Translations under genes and position numbers: made by a program | The notes under the pieces: model-generated | Told to the model about the DNA's origin: nothing | Seen by the model: the letters and a program-made list of their open reading frames with translations, nothing else | The model's database searches: none | Part shown: positions 48,326 through 57,093 of the stretch, piece after piece | Position numbering within the stretch: position 1 is the stretch's first letter | How the letters are laid out: the number at the start of each line of letters is the position of its first letter | Assembly: GCA_023386965.1 (NCBI GenBank) | Contig: JAEWIR010000045.1 | Location: 14,772 to 78,771 of the forward strand | Origin: Bacteroidota bacterium | Lineage (GTDB): Bacteria; Bacteroidota; Bacteroidia; Flavobacteriales; Weeksellaceae | Direction of reading: 5' to 3' | DNA length: 64,000 nt

Positions 48326-51300
48326 TACAGTTTTATGAATTTTTACAAAAATATTAAATTTATCCATTATGTTAAAGACTGTAAGCCCGTCTTTCTGTGC
48401 AACGACTTCATACCCTTCGGGAAGCTGAACATCACTCCGGTTCAGCACAATGATGCGGCGTGGCAATACGGGCAGATCATTAAGTTTAGATTCCGGATCA
48501 CTGATGAGAAGCACGTCCACAACTCTTTCAGTGTATTCCGGAGCGTCCGGGTAATAAAGTTTGCGGCGGCGGATCAAATAGCTTTGCCGCGCCGTATCCC
48601 TTTTGTCGCGGTCGCTGTTATATGAAGTGATTTCCCGGCGTGCCTGCTGCAGGACGAGGAGTAAATCCAGCTGGCCATAATCTGCCGAAAGGTGAAGTAC
48701 GTGCTCCTGCGGACCAATCCATCGGTTCAGTTCGTGATAAAGCGATTTATTTCTTTTCCAGTCGGCATGAACATCCTTTACGATTTCCTTCTCCATATAA
48801 TGATAGTTCATCAGGATCTGTTTTGTGAAATAATCCTCATTTTCCAGTTCTTTCCTGAGGATGGAAAACTGCTCACGGAACAGGGCATTTACTTTTTTGC
48901 TTCTTTGCTGATAGGTTCCACCAAAAGCCATGTCATCCCAGGCAATCCGCTTGCCGGTAACTACCGTAATACTGCCGTCATGAATAAAAAGGTCGCCCTT
49001 GGGCATTACTTCGGAATTGCCGTGAATATAAACGGGCAGGATGTCCAGTTTAAGATGTTGCGCCAGATAAAATGCACCTTTATGAAATCGTTGGATAGAA
49101 TTAGTATTCGAGCGTTCTCCTTCCGGGAAGATCATCAGTGAATATCCCTGGTCCACCTTCTTTTTCAGTCGGTCCATATTACCCTCCAGACCTTCGGAAA
49201 CCGGAAAGAATCCCAGCCGGCGTACCAACCTGCCAAAAATGGGAGAATGGTATACCCAGTCGTTTACGAAAAATATGAGTTTATGGGTGGTCATGGCCAT
49301 TGCCAGAATGTCTAGTGAGGACGTGTGATTGGCGATGACTACGGCGGGTTTTTCAAACTTTTCTCCCGTTTGATTGATTACTCTTTTCCGGACAAAAGGA
49401 TTGGTATAAAGAACCATAGTGAGGTAAGAAGCCACTATTTTCTTCAGTTTTCCTTCATTTCTTCTGCTGAAGAATGGTGCAATTATTCCAAATACAATTC
49501 CGCCTAAAGCATAAATAACCAGCGAGAACACGGAATTAAGGAGTACCCTTAAAGTTACAGGCATCAAACCTTTTTGTGAACGCTTACGGATGTATCCAAA
49601 CATCAGTGGATAGAGGGCAAATGAGATGACCACCACAGCCACCATTCCCACCAGGGCTACTGTAGAAACCGAGTGCAGCGCAGGATGTTTCGCAAAGATC
49701 AAAGCTCCTACCGCCAACACGGTGGTGATAAGTGCCAGAATGATGGACACCCTGTAAAGCGGCAGCTGGTCTTTTCCGGTGCTGATCTCTTTCTGAAGTG
49801 CCTGGGTAAGGAATATATTGAAATCGACACCGGCACCGAAGATTAACGTGCATACAATAGTACTGAAAATATTGAGTTCAAGCCCCATAAAGTAAAGGAT
49901 GCCCGCAGTTACGACACCGGAAAGAACGATTGGGATCACGGCCATGACCGTAAGGTCTGTGTTCCGGAAAAAGATCAGAAATATAAGGATAACGGCGATC
50001 AGCGAATAATTGATGAGGTTGTTGAAGTCATCCTTCAGTAGACCCAGGAAATTTTCATTGATCTGCTGGCGGTCTATGGCCAGGACTTCATTGTACTTCT
50101 CCACATCGCTGATAAATTGTGCGCGCTGCGCTTCATCAACCTTTACAATTGTAGACAGGGTATGCATCCCCGGGCTGGCGCGGTAAAATTCTGAAAGCTG
50201 CAGGGCAGGTAATTTGGAATAACCGTTAAGTGAAAGTGGCTGATAATTTCTGTTCAGCATCTCCTCAAATTCAGCGAAAGCCGAGTGATTAAATCCAAGT
50301 ACCGCACCGCCCATCTTTATCTTCGAAATAACGTCTGCTTTGCGTTTAGCGGTCCAGAATTGATTCCACCGGCGGATCCGTTGTTGCTGTTCTTTTTCTG
50401 AAAGTACCACTTCACCCACCGACTGAAAACTCAGTATGTTTTCCTGCTTCTGCTGATCTTTTAGGAAAGATAAAAGCTTTGTGTTCCTGTCAACAGCATC
50501 GGAAGGTGTAGTGCCGTAGGAAACCACATGGATGGATTTCTCGGTGAGGTCGGAAAGTTGCTGCAGTTTTCTTTCATTCTGCTTCATTTCTTCGGGTACA
50601 AAATTCAGGTCAGAGATGTTTTGGTTGAATTTTATATGGCTGAAGCCAAAAAATGAAATAACAATCAGCAAAGAACAGATAATGACCAACGCCCTGTTTT
50701 TTTCATAAGGATATGCCCCGATCTTATCGATGAAAGTTTTCTTTTGAGCTGTTTTCGTTTTACCGGGCCGGTACAGATGCGGTATCAGCACCAAAGTGAA
50801 GAGCGCGGAGAAGATGACCGTAACACTGGCAAAAATTCCAAGGTCTCTGAGTGCCTCCGAACGCACAAAAACAAGGCAGAGAAAGGAGACTGCTGTGGTA
50901 GATGCACTCATGATTATCGGATGTGTGATCTCTTTCAGTACATCCTCTATATCGTTGTTATGCTTGTAATGCGTTAAAATATGGATGGCATAATCAATCG
51001 TGATCCCAATCAGTATTGCGCTGACACTTAAGGAGATTGCGGATATGCTGTCCTTTATCACATAAATAAAAATTAATCCGGTTACGGCACCAAAAACCGT
51101 GGGAATGAAGATGATGATGGGTGCAAGTAAATTCCGAAAATAGAAGATAAGCAGCAACAGAAGCACTCCGGTGGAAATCAGTACGGTGGTCTGGATGTCT
51201 TTTTTGATTTGTTTGGCATTGGCAGCGGCAATCAGCGGTGCGCCAAAAAAGGAAACTTCGGTTTGTCCCCGGAATTCCCTGTTCAGGCTGTCCTTAACAA

Positions 51301-51991
51301 TATTAAGCTGTTCCGCAAAAATTTCATTGTTTTTAGTTTCGGCACCACCAAATGAAGGCTCAAGGAACAGAAGGATGTTTTTACCGTCTTTGGAAACAAT
51401 ATAATCGTCCTGCAGGAGGAAGTCTTTGTTTTCACCCAGCAGATTAAGCTTCTGCAGCCCCAGCGCGGTAATACCCAACGGATCTTTCTTGATGAAATCC
51501 CTGGTGAACAATCCTGCCGGAGATGATAGTGCCCGGTAATTGGCCGCGAGCCGTTGATTGATACTGTCGCCGGAAATGCGGTCTGCAATGATTCCGTAGT
51601 CATCTTCATCCAATAGCAGCGGAATATTTTGCTGTGCAAAATCAAATGTTTCTGAGATCTGGTCTTCATCCACTTTGCCCTGCACTGATTTAATGTATGG
51701 ACTCAGGGGCTCCAGCCTCTCAATGAAGGCATCTGCTGTTTCAGTAAGCTTTACTCCATCGCTCCTGGTGTTTATAAGAACAATTATTTTGTCGCTGAAC
51801 TCCAGTTGTGACAGTACCTGAGCTGTAATGTCGGATTTGCCGTTCTTAGGCAACATCTGGCTGATGTCTTCTTCAAATTTTATTCTGGAGGCGTAAAATG
51901 CACCGGCTGTCAGGAATGCCAGAGCCAGCAATGCCGCAATCAGGCGGTATCTTTCAATCAGATAATATAAAGAAATAAAAATCCTGTGCAT
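47423..51991 (-). CDS. MMPL transporter / acyltransferase / methyltransferase-like protein fused in frame to DarA
   Basis: 1522 residues from the ATG at 51991 (the frame is open further up to 52279, but MHRIFISLYYLIERYRLI is the natural start and a promoter lies just upstream). Order: an RND/MMPL exporter with two sets of membrane helices and soluble loops (1-800); a PlsC-like acyltransferase with NHTSSLD near 884 and FPEGERS downstream; a degenerate SAM-methyltransferase-like domain (1060-1206) with LHLSADYGQLDLLL; and from Met1223 a 300-residue flavodoxin-like DarA domain. The first three domains are the usual trifunctional protein of flexirubin clusters. DarA is normally a separate gene. 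The joining stretch of about 16 residues reads like translated intergenic DNA. Confidence 0.85.
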   Translation of the reverse strand: MHRIFISLYYLIERYRLIAALLALAFLTAGAFYASRIKFEEDISQMLPKNGKSDITAQVLSQLEFSDKIIVLINTRSDGVKLTETADAFIERLEPLSPYIKSVQGKVDEDQISETFDFAQQNIPLLLDEDDYGIIADRISGDSINQRLAANYRALSSPAGLFTRDFIKKDPLGITALGLQKLNLLGENKDFLLQDDYIVSKDGKNILLFLEPSFGGAETKNNEIFAEQLNIVKDSLNREFRGQTEVSFFGAPLIAAANAKQIKKDIQTTVLISTGVLLLLLIFYFRNLLAPIIIFIPTVFGAVTGLIFIYVIKDSISAISLSVSAILIGITIDYAIHILTHYKHNNDIEDVLKEITHPIIMSASTTAVSFLCLVFVRSEALRDLGIFASVTVIFSALFTLVLIPHLYRPGKTKTAQKKTFIDKIGAYPYEKNRALVIICSLLIVISFFGFSHIKFNQNISDLNFVPEEMKQNERKLQQLSDLTEKSIHVVSYGTTPSDAVDRNTKLLSFLKDQQKQENILSFQSVGEVVLSEKEQQQRIRRWNQFWTAKRKADVISKIKMGGAVLGFNHSAFAEFEEMLNRNYQPLSLNGYSKLPALQLSEFYRASPGMHTLSTIVKVDEAQRAQFISDVEKYNEVLAIDRQQINENFLGLLKDDFNNLINYSLIAVILIFLIFFRNTDLTVMAVIPIVLSGVVTAGILYFMGLELNIFSTIVCTLIFGAGVDFNIFLTQALQKEISTGKDQLPLYRVSIILALITTVLAVGALIFAKHPALHSVSTVALVGMVAVVVISFALYPLMFGYIRKRSQKGLMPVTLRVLLNSVFSLVIYALGGIVFGIIAPFFSRRNEGKLKKIVASYLTMVLYTNPFVRKRVINQTGEKFEKPAVVIANHTSSLDILAMAMTTHKLIFFVNDWVYHSPIFGRLVRRLGFFPVSEGLEGNMDRLKKKVDQGYSLMIFPEGERSNTNSIQRFHKGAFYLAQHLKLDILPVYIHGNSEVMPKGDLFIHDGSITVVTGKRIAWDDMAFGGTYQQRSKKVNALFREQFSILRKELENEDYFTKQILMNYHYMEKEIVKDVHADWKRNKSLYHELNRWIGPQEHVLHLSADYGQLDLLLVLQQARREITSYNSDRDKRDTARQSYLIRRRKLYYPDAPEYTERVVDVLLISDPESKLNDLPVLPRRIIVLNRSDVQLPEGYEVVAQKDGLTVFNIMDKFNIFVKIHKTVMPKKILVTYYSQTGQLEEIMKNIAGAFQDRSDFEVTYFEIKLKEDFEFPWKPEVFYDTFPESYLQVPREIIPPSEDILNKKYDLILFGYQVWFLTPSIPVISFLKSEFAERLMAHTPVVTVSGTRNMWMLSQDKLKVHLKRLHAELVGNIALVDRHDNYTSVITILNWMQTGNKEQKKPLPPAGVAQKEIDEAGKYGKIIMKYAENGSYVGMQKELVRSGAVEVRPFLIKVETVGNKLFTVFSGIIAKKPQSRKFWVAVYKFYLMFAIWVVSPIVLFFYTLLTPFFFRKRKKQIEHYQGL

Positions 51992-52003
51992 AATTAGGTG
52001 GCG

Positions 52004-52011
52004 CAAAATTA
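52004..52011 (-). promoter_or_regulatory. Minus-7 box of the MMPL-darA-darB operon
   Basis: TAATTTTG on the minus strand matches TAnnTTTG, 12 bases before the start codon at 51991. The remaining bases to 52200 hold no gene; the long upstream frame extension to 52279 would overlap this promoter and is rejected. Confidence 0.6.
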
Positions 52012-52213
52012 ATCCTTTAAAATAAACAGGAAACAGATTTATTTGCAGGCAGATCAGGTGACCCTTGTTAAGTAACTTGAAATAACACTTCAGTTCCTTC
52101 TTTTTGCATTTCAGCCAGTTGCAGAGAAGGGAAGTTTCGTTTTCAGTGCGTTTATCGTCTGCTGATTTAAGACCTGCAGATGTGGGTGGGATTTTCACAT
52201 TTAAAAAAAACTC

Positions 52214-52221
52214 TACTTTTG
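52214..52221 (+). promoter_or_regulatory. Minus-7 box of topA
   Basis: TACTTTTG matches TAnnTTTG, 15 bases before the topA ATG at 52237. Confidence 0.6.
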
Positions 52222-52236
52222 CAAAAATTTTAGTTG

Positions 52237-54810
52237 ATGCCAAAAAATTTAGTGATTGTGGAATCACCTGCAAAAGCAAAGACCATTCAGAAGTACCTTG
52301 GGAAAGATTTTGAGGTGAAATCCAGTTTCGGTCATATCCGCGACCTGCCTAAAAAAGGGATGGGGATTGACCTCACTACTTTTACTCCCGATTACGAAGT
52401 TTCGGCAGATAAGAAAAAGATAGTTTCTGAACTCAAAGATGCAGTGAAGAAGTCGGATACCGTATGGCTGGCTTCCGATGAAGACCGTGAAGGTGAGGCC
52501 ATTGCCTGGCACCTGGCCCAGGAACTGAAATTGAAAGATGACAATACAAAACGTATTGTTTTTCACGAAATTACAAAGAATGCAATCCTGAAAGCCATTG
52601 AGAATCCGAGGTCTATTGACCAAAACCTTGTAAACGCCCAGCAGGCGCGAAGGGTTCTGGACCGGATTGTAGGTTTTGAAATGTCACCGGTACTTTGGAA
52701 GAAAGTGAAGACCGGACTTTCAGCCGGTCGTGTACAGTCGGTAGCTGTCCGTTTGGTTGTGGAAAGGGAACTTGAAATCAGGAACTTTGTGCCTAAATCA
52801 AGTTTTCGGGTAGAGGGTGCTTTCCTGAACAGTGAAAAGCAACTTATTGCAGCTAAAGTGAAGAAGGATTTTGCAGAAGAGCAGGAAGCCGAAAATTTTC
52901 TCACCCTTGCAAAAGATACAGAATTCACGGTGCTTAATGTGGAAAAGAAACCGGGCACACGTACGGCCTCGGCCCCATTTACAACATCTACTTTACAACA
53001 GGAAGCCAGTAATCGTCTCGGTTATGGCGTGACCTCTACCATGAGAGTGGCACAGCGACTTTACGAAGAAGGTTTCATCACCTATATGCGTACCGACTCG
53101 GTAAGTCTGTCCCAGGAAGCAATCAATGGTGCGAAAGCACAGATTTTATCTGAATATGGTGAAGAATATTCCCAGCCGCGCAATTACACAACCAAATCCG
53201 CATCGGCCCAGGAAGCTCACGAAGCCATACGTCCTACGGACTTTTCTGTGAAGTCGGTTGGCGATGCTCAGCTTAACAAGCTTTACCAGCTAATTTATAA
53301 AAGGACCCTGGCCAGCCAGATGGCAAATGCCAAAATTGAGAAGACCGTTATTGAAATTGGAAATCCAAAACTCCCCCAGCATTTTGAGGCGCAGGGCGAG
53401 GTTATCGTTTTCGACGGTTTCCTGAAGGTGTACGGTATCACCAAAACTGATGAAGACGAGGAGGAGAACAATGAAAAAATCCTTCCGAAAGTAAGCGTGG
53501 GCGAAGCATTAAACTATAAAAAGATTGAAGCTACTGAAAAATTCACAAAACCTGCCGCCCGTTATACAGAAGCCGGCTTGGTGAAAAAGCTGGAAGAGTT
53601 AGGCATAGGCCGACCTTCTACCTACGCGCCCACGATACAGACCATACAGAACCGCGCCTATGTAGATAAAAGAGAAATTGAACCGCAGGAACGGGAGATT
53701 ATGAAGATATCTCTTACCAAATCCGGGCTGAAGAAGGAAGTTCTTACGGAGAAGTTTGGTGGCGACAAAAATAAATTCGTTCCTACCGACATTGGTGAAG
53801 TTGTTAATGATTTCCTGACGCAGAATTTTGCCGAGATCCTCGACTACGGTTTTACAGCTAAAGTAGAGCAGGATTTTGATGATATTGCCAACGGTTCTGA
53901 GAAATGGAAGGAAATACTGCAGGGCTTCTACAGTGATTTCCATCCAAGAATTGAGGATGTGGAGGAAAATGCCGACCGTGCAAATGGAGAACGTATCCTT
54001 GGAACAGATCCTAAAAGCGGGAAGAATGTCATCGCCAGAATCGGCCGATTCGGTCCCATGGTGCAGATCGGCGAGCAGGATGATGAAGAAAAACCGGTTT
54101 TCGCCAGCCTGATGGCTTCTCAAAATATTGCAACAATTACGCTGGATGAGGCTCTGGAGCTCTTCAGACTGCCTTTTGACCTTCAGGAATTCGAGGGACA
54201 CCCGGTTTCAGTAGGAGTAGGCCGCTTTGGCCCCTATGTGAAATGGGGTGAGACCTTCATCAGTATTCCGCGTGGCGAAGACCCTCTTTCGGTTACTCAG
54301 GAGCGTGCCGAGGAAATCATCCGCGAAAAACAGCTGGCTGATGCGCCCGTAGCTACGTACAAGGGAGAAGGTGTGACTAAAGGAACGGGCAGATTCGGAC
54401 CTTTCATCAAATATAAATCGCTCTTCATTAATGTTCCCAAGCGCTATGATTTTGACAACCTGACTCAGGAAGAAATGCATGAGCTTATAGAAGCCAAGCT
54501 TGAGAAAGAAGCCAACAGGTACATCCGCCAGTGGGAGGACGAGAAAATTTCAATCGAAAACGGAAGGTGGGGTCCCTTCATCAAATTCGGAAAAAAGATG
54601 TTCAAGATTCCGAAGACCAAAAAAGATGTAAAATATACCGCCGAAGAACTGGCTGACGTTTCTTTGGATGAGGTGAAGAAGTGGATCACGGCCCAGGACA
54701 AGGATGCCTTCAAGGAAAAGCCGATAAAAGCAGCCGCAAAGAAAACTGCAGTCAAAAAACCGGCGGCAAAAAAAACTACCGCAAAAAAGCCCGCTGCAAA
54801 AAAGAAATAA
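52237..54810 (+). CDS. topA: DNA topoisomerase I
   Basis: 857 residues from the ATG at 52237. It relaxes negative supercoils. The Toprim domain has LVIVESPAKAKTIQKYLG at the start and the acidic metal site SDEDREGEAIAWHL near 80-92. The catalytic Tyr is Tyr283 in EGFITYMRTDSVS. The C-terminal part carries repeated TopA C-terminal modules (GRFGPMVQIG, GRFGPYVKWG, GRFGPFIKYK, GRWGPFIKFG) without four-Cys zinc fingers. It ends in a 25-residue Lys/Ala-rich tail (KPAAKKTTAKKPAAKKK), like histone H1-type tails, probably a DNA-binding addition. Confidence 0.95.
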   Translation: MPKNLVIVESPAKAKTIQKYLGKDFEVKSSFGHIRDLPKKGMGIDLTTFTPDYEVSADKKKIVSELKDAVKKSDTVWLASDEDREGEAIAWHLAQELKLKDDNTKRIVFHEITKNAILKAIENPRSIDQNLVNAQQARRVLDRIVGFEMSPVLWKKVKTGLSAGRVQSVAVRLVVERELEIRNFVPKSSFRVEGAFLNSEKQLIAAKVKKDFAEEQEAENFLTLAKDTEFTVLNVEKKPGTRTASAPFTTSTLQQEASNRLGYGVTSTMRVAQRLYEEGFITYMRTDSVSLSQEAINGAKAQILSEYGEEYSQPRNYTTKSASAQEAHEAIRPTDFSVKSVGDAQLNKLYQLIYKRTLASQMANAKIEKTVIEIGNPKLPQHFEAQGEVIVFDGFLKVYGITKTDEDEEENNEKILPKVSVGEALNYKKIEATEKFTKPAARYTEAGLVKKLEELGIGRPSTYAPTIQTIQNRAYVDKREIEPQEREIMKISLTKSGLKKEVLTEKFGGDKNKFVPTDIGEVVNDFLTQNFAEILDYGFTAKVEQDFDDIANGSEKWKEILQGFYSDFHPRIEDVEENADRANGERILGTDPKSGKNVIARIGRFGPMVQIGEQDDEEKPVFASLMASQNIATITLDEALELFRLPFDLQEFEGHPVSVGVGRFGPYVKWGETFISIPRGEDPLSVTQERAEEIIREKQLADAPVATYKGEGVTKGTGRFGPFIKYKSLFINVPKRYDFDNLTQEEMHELIEAKLEKEANRYIRQWEDEKISIENGRWGPFIKFGKKMFKIPKTKKDVKYTAEELADVSLDEVKKWITAQDKDAFKEKPIKAAAKKTAVKKPAAKKTTAKKPAAKKK

Positions 54811-54830
54811 AAGTGCAGGATTGAACAGAA

Positions 54831-54862
54831 CGCTTCCAGGATACTTTTCCGGAAGGGTTTTT
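54831..54862 (+). terminator. Probable terminator of topA
   Basis: CTTCC and GGAAG form a short stem around a 13-base loop, followed by GGGTTTTTTA. The stem is short, with one mismatch below it, so strength is uncertain. Confidence 0.5.
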
Positions 54863-54911
54863 TATGCAGTGCTTTTACTACTTTTGCAGTGTTTACTGAA
54901 TACTGACATTA

Positions 54912-55994
54912 ATGAATATTGAAGATATTATCATCCCGGCCGGTAAAATTGAAACCGAAAAATGGCAGTTGGGCAATTTGATTTCCGGCGAGATTGCTGA
55001 AGGTGGTATCGTCCTTATTTTCTGTTCAGATTATCGCGGTTTAGCCGGTGGTGAAGCTGAAATACATGGTTTCAGAAGGGTGAGGAGGGAACTTTATAAC
55101 CTTTCCCGTCTGGATTTCGAAATTCCCGTATGTGATCTGGGCGATTTGATTTCCGGGAAATCTCATGAGGATACCCACTATATTTTGCAGGAACTGCTTT
55201 CAATCTGTCACGATAAAAAGGCGGTTCCCGTAGTTATTGGCGGCAGCAGTGATTTTTCATTCGCGCTCTTTTCCGCACTCAGTCATTACCAGCGGGAAAT
55301 AAGTTATACCAATATTTCGGCTGTGATCTCACTGGCTGATCAGGGTGAAGGAATAAACGAAAAAAATTATCTGCCAAAGATTCTGGGTTCCAGGAACTTC
55401 CCGTTGCGGGATTATCATCATATGGCTTATCAAAAACATCTGAATGAGCTGGATTCGGTAAAACTGATGAAAGAGGTGGAGTTTGATGTAATCCGTCTGG
55501 CCGAGATGATGGGCTCTACGGAAGACACTGAACCTTATTTCAGAAGGGCAGACCTTGTAACTGTAAACTGCGACTCCGTGGAAGGTCCTACCGGAGGCTT
55601 CTCGGTGAATCCGCAGGTGAACGGGCTGAACCGCCGTGAGGTTTGTGCATATATGAAGGAGGTGGGCCTCAGTGAAAACCTGAAATCGGTGGGTATATTC
55701 AATTTTAATCCGCATTCCGACTCTTTGCTTAATCAGCAGTTGCTGGCCCTGATGGTTTGGCATCTCATAGAAGGTATTAACATTCAGAGGTCGCATCCTA
55801 AGGAGCGGCGCATGGAAACCTTTTATGTGCCCGTCGATGAGGTTCATCATGCATTTCAGCGGGACAGTTTTACAGGATTATGGTATTTTGGAGATGATGA
55901 AGATGTGGAAAAGCTCATTCCATGCTCCCCGGCAGAATATGCTCAGGCTAAAAGAGGGACATTGCCGTTAAGGCTGATGCGTGACCGCAGCTAG
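54912..55994 (+). CDS. Arginase/formimidoylglutamase-fold protein without metal-binding residues
   Basis: 360 residues of the ureohydrolase (arginase/HutG) family by overall pattern: VPVVIGGSSDFSFALFSAL near 106-123, then VISLADQGEG near 138-147, and RADLVTVNCDSVEGPTGG near 212-229. The manganese ligands of active enzymes (GGDHS, DAHxD, SxDxDxxDP) are largely lost: GGSSDFS, LADQ and NCDSVEGP stand in their places. Catalysis is therefore doubtful. Such proteins are often annotated formimidoylglutamase in flavobacteria. It precedes the cell-envelope genes DUF6089, uppS and bamA. Confidence 0.82.
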   Translation: MNIEDIIIPAGKIETEKWQLGNLISGEIAEGGIVLIFCSDYRGLAGGEAEIHGFRRVRRELYNLSRLDFEIPVCDLGDLISGKSHEDTHYILQELLSICHDKKAVPVVIGGSSDFSFALFSALSHYQREISYTNISAVISLADQGEGINEKNYLPKILGSRNFPLRDYHHMAYQKHLNELDSVKLMKEVEFDVIRLAEMMGSTEDTEPYFRRADLVTVNCDSVEGPTGGFSVNPQVNGLNRREVCAYMKEVGLSENLKSVGIFNFNPHSDSLLNQQLLALMVWHLIEGINIQRSHPKERRMETFYVPVDEVHHAFQRDSFTGLWYFGDDEDVEKLIPCSPAEYAQAKRGTLPLRLMRDRS

Positions 55995-56148
55995 GTACCG
56001 CATTAATTACAGTCTCTTTTAATGTCGTAGCGCAACTATTAAATAATTGTGGAAAATTTCAAAAAAAGTGCGCTGGGAGCGACTAAATTAATATTTAATT
56101 GTTTATATTTAACTAAATATTATGAATTTCAGTAATGCAAAAATGTTT

Positions 56149-56156
56149 TATATTTG
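56149..56156 (+). promoter_or_regulatory. Minus-7 box upstream of the DUF6089-uppS-bamA operon
   Basis: TATATTTG matches TAnnTTTG, 42 bases before the ATG at 56199. The 200-base gap before it is AT-rich and holds no ORF I can support. Confidence 0.6.
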
Positions 56157-56198
56157 CAAAAATTAAATACTAAAAATAACCATAATCTATATTCTCCT

Positions 56199-57089
56199 AT
56201 GAATAAAAAATTATTACTTAGCTTGTTTGCAGTTATTCTTACAGTAGCAAGTGTAAAGGCGCAACGGCACGAATTAGGTGTGCGTTTGGGAACAAGCAAT
56301 TTGGTAGGAGACATAGGAAGGACCGGTTACGTTTTACAGAAGCCTTTTGGAGAGACTTCCACCTATGGTTTTCCGGCATACGGCGGCATTATTTACCGTA
56401 TGAACTTTAATCCTTATCAAACGTTACGTTTTGACCTTGGTTACAGCCATATCCAGTTTGGTGATGCCTGGGCCAAAGAGGAATACCGCAGAAACCGTAA
56501 ACTGTGGGGGACCAACACCCTACTGGAAGCGGATGCGATTTTTGAATACAATCTTTTCCCTGTGAATAACGAACAGGAGCGCGGGATGCTGAGCCCTTAT
56601 ATTTTTGCCGGAATAGGTGCCATGATGCATGACGTAACCCAGGCTACGCTGAATCATGACTACCGCCGCGATGTGGACGGTGTGGCACAGGCGCCGGTGA
56701 ATGAAATTGACTTCAATACCACTGCCGAATATTACAGTGGCCGCAAAGTGACAGGTTACCTGCCTTTCGGTATCGGCTTAAAGTATAAATTCAACTATAA
56801 CTGGGCTATTTCAGGAGAGCTTATGTTCAGGCCAACACTTACGGACCAGCTGGATTACAGCACCATCAGCGCGAAGGACCTGAAATCCACTTATAACACT
56901 GATATCCTGGCTCCCAACACCAATACCTCACTTTTACAGACGGATATCTACTATGCGGTGTCCAAGGAAAGGGAAAAGGAGTTTTTGAAAAACAGAGAAG
57001 TTGGAGATCCAAACGGGAATGACTGGATAAACAGTGTAACCCTGGGAATCACCTATTCCTTCGGAAGACCTCCTTGTTATTGCGATTAA
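56199..57089 (+). CDS. DUF6089 family outer-membrane protein
   Basis: 296 residues from the ATG at 56199, which gives the signal peptide (MNKKLLLSLFAVILTVASVK, cut before Q). The N-terminal HELGVRLGTSNLVGDIGRTG and the YRMNFNPYQTLRFDLGYSHI stretch are typical of DUF6089, a Bacteroidota beta-barrel-like family. It sits right in front of uppS and bamA (4 bases to uppS), a conserved order that points to a role in the outer membrane or its assembly. The C-terminus ends in CYCD, unusual for a barrel. Confidence 0.85.
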   Translation: MNKKLLLSLFAVILTVASVKAQRHELGVRLGTSNLVGDIGRTGYVLQKPFGETSTYGFPAYGGIIYRMNFNPYQTLRFDLGYSHIQFGDAWAKEEYRRNRKLWGTNTLLEADAIFEYNLFPVNNEQERGMLSPYIFAGIGAMMHDVTQATLNHDYRRDVDGVAQAPVNEIDFNTTAEYYSGRKVTGYLPFGIGLKYKFNYNWAISGELMFRPTLTDQLDYSTISAKDLKSTYNTDILAPNTNTSLLQTDIYYAVSKEREKEFLKNREVGDPNGNDWINSVTLGITYSFGRPPCYCD

Positions 57090-57093
57090 TAAA

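Noticed and set aside
51992..52279. N-terminal extension of the MMPL-DarA frame up to 52279
   Set aside because: It would overlap topA and both promoters in the intergenic gap; the added 96 residues are Lys/Cys-rich with no membrane helix and a typical MMPL start follows at 51991.
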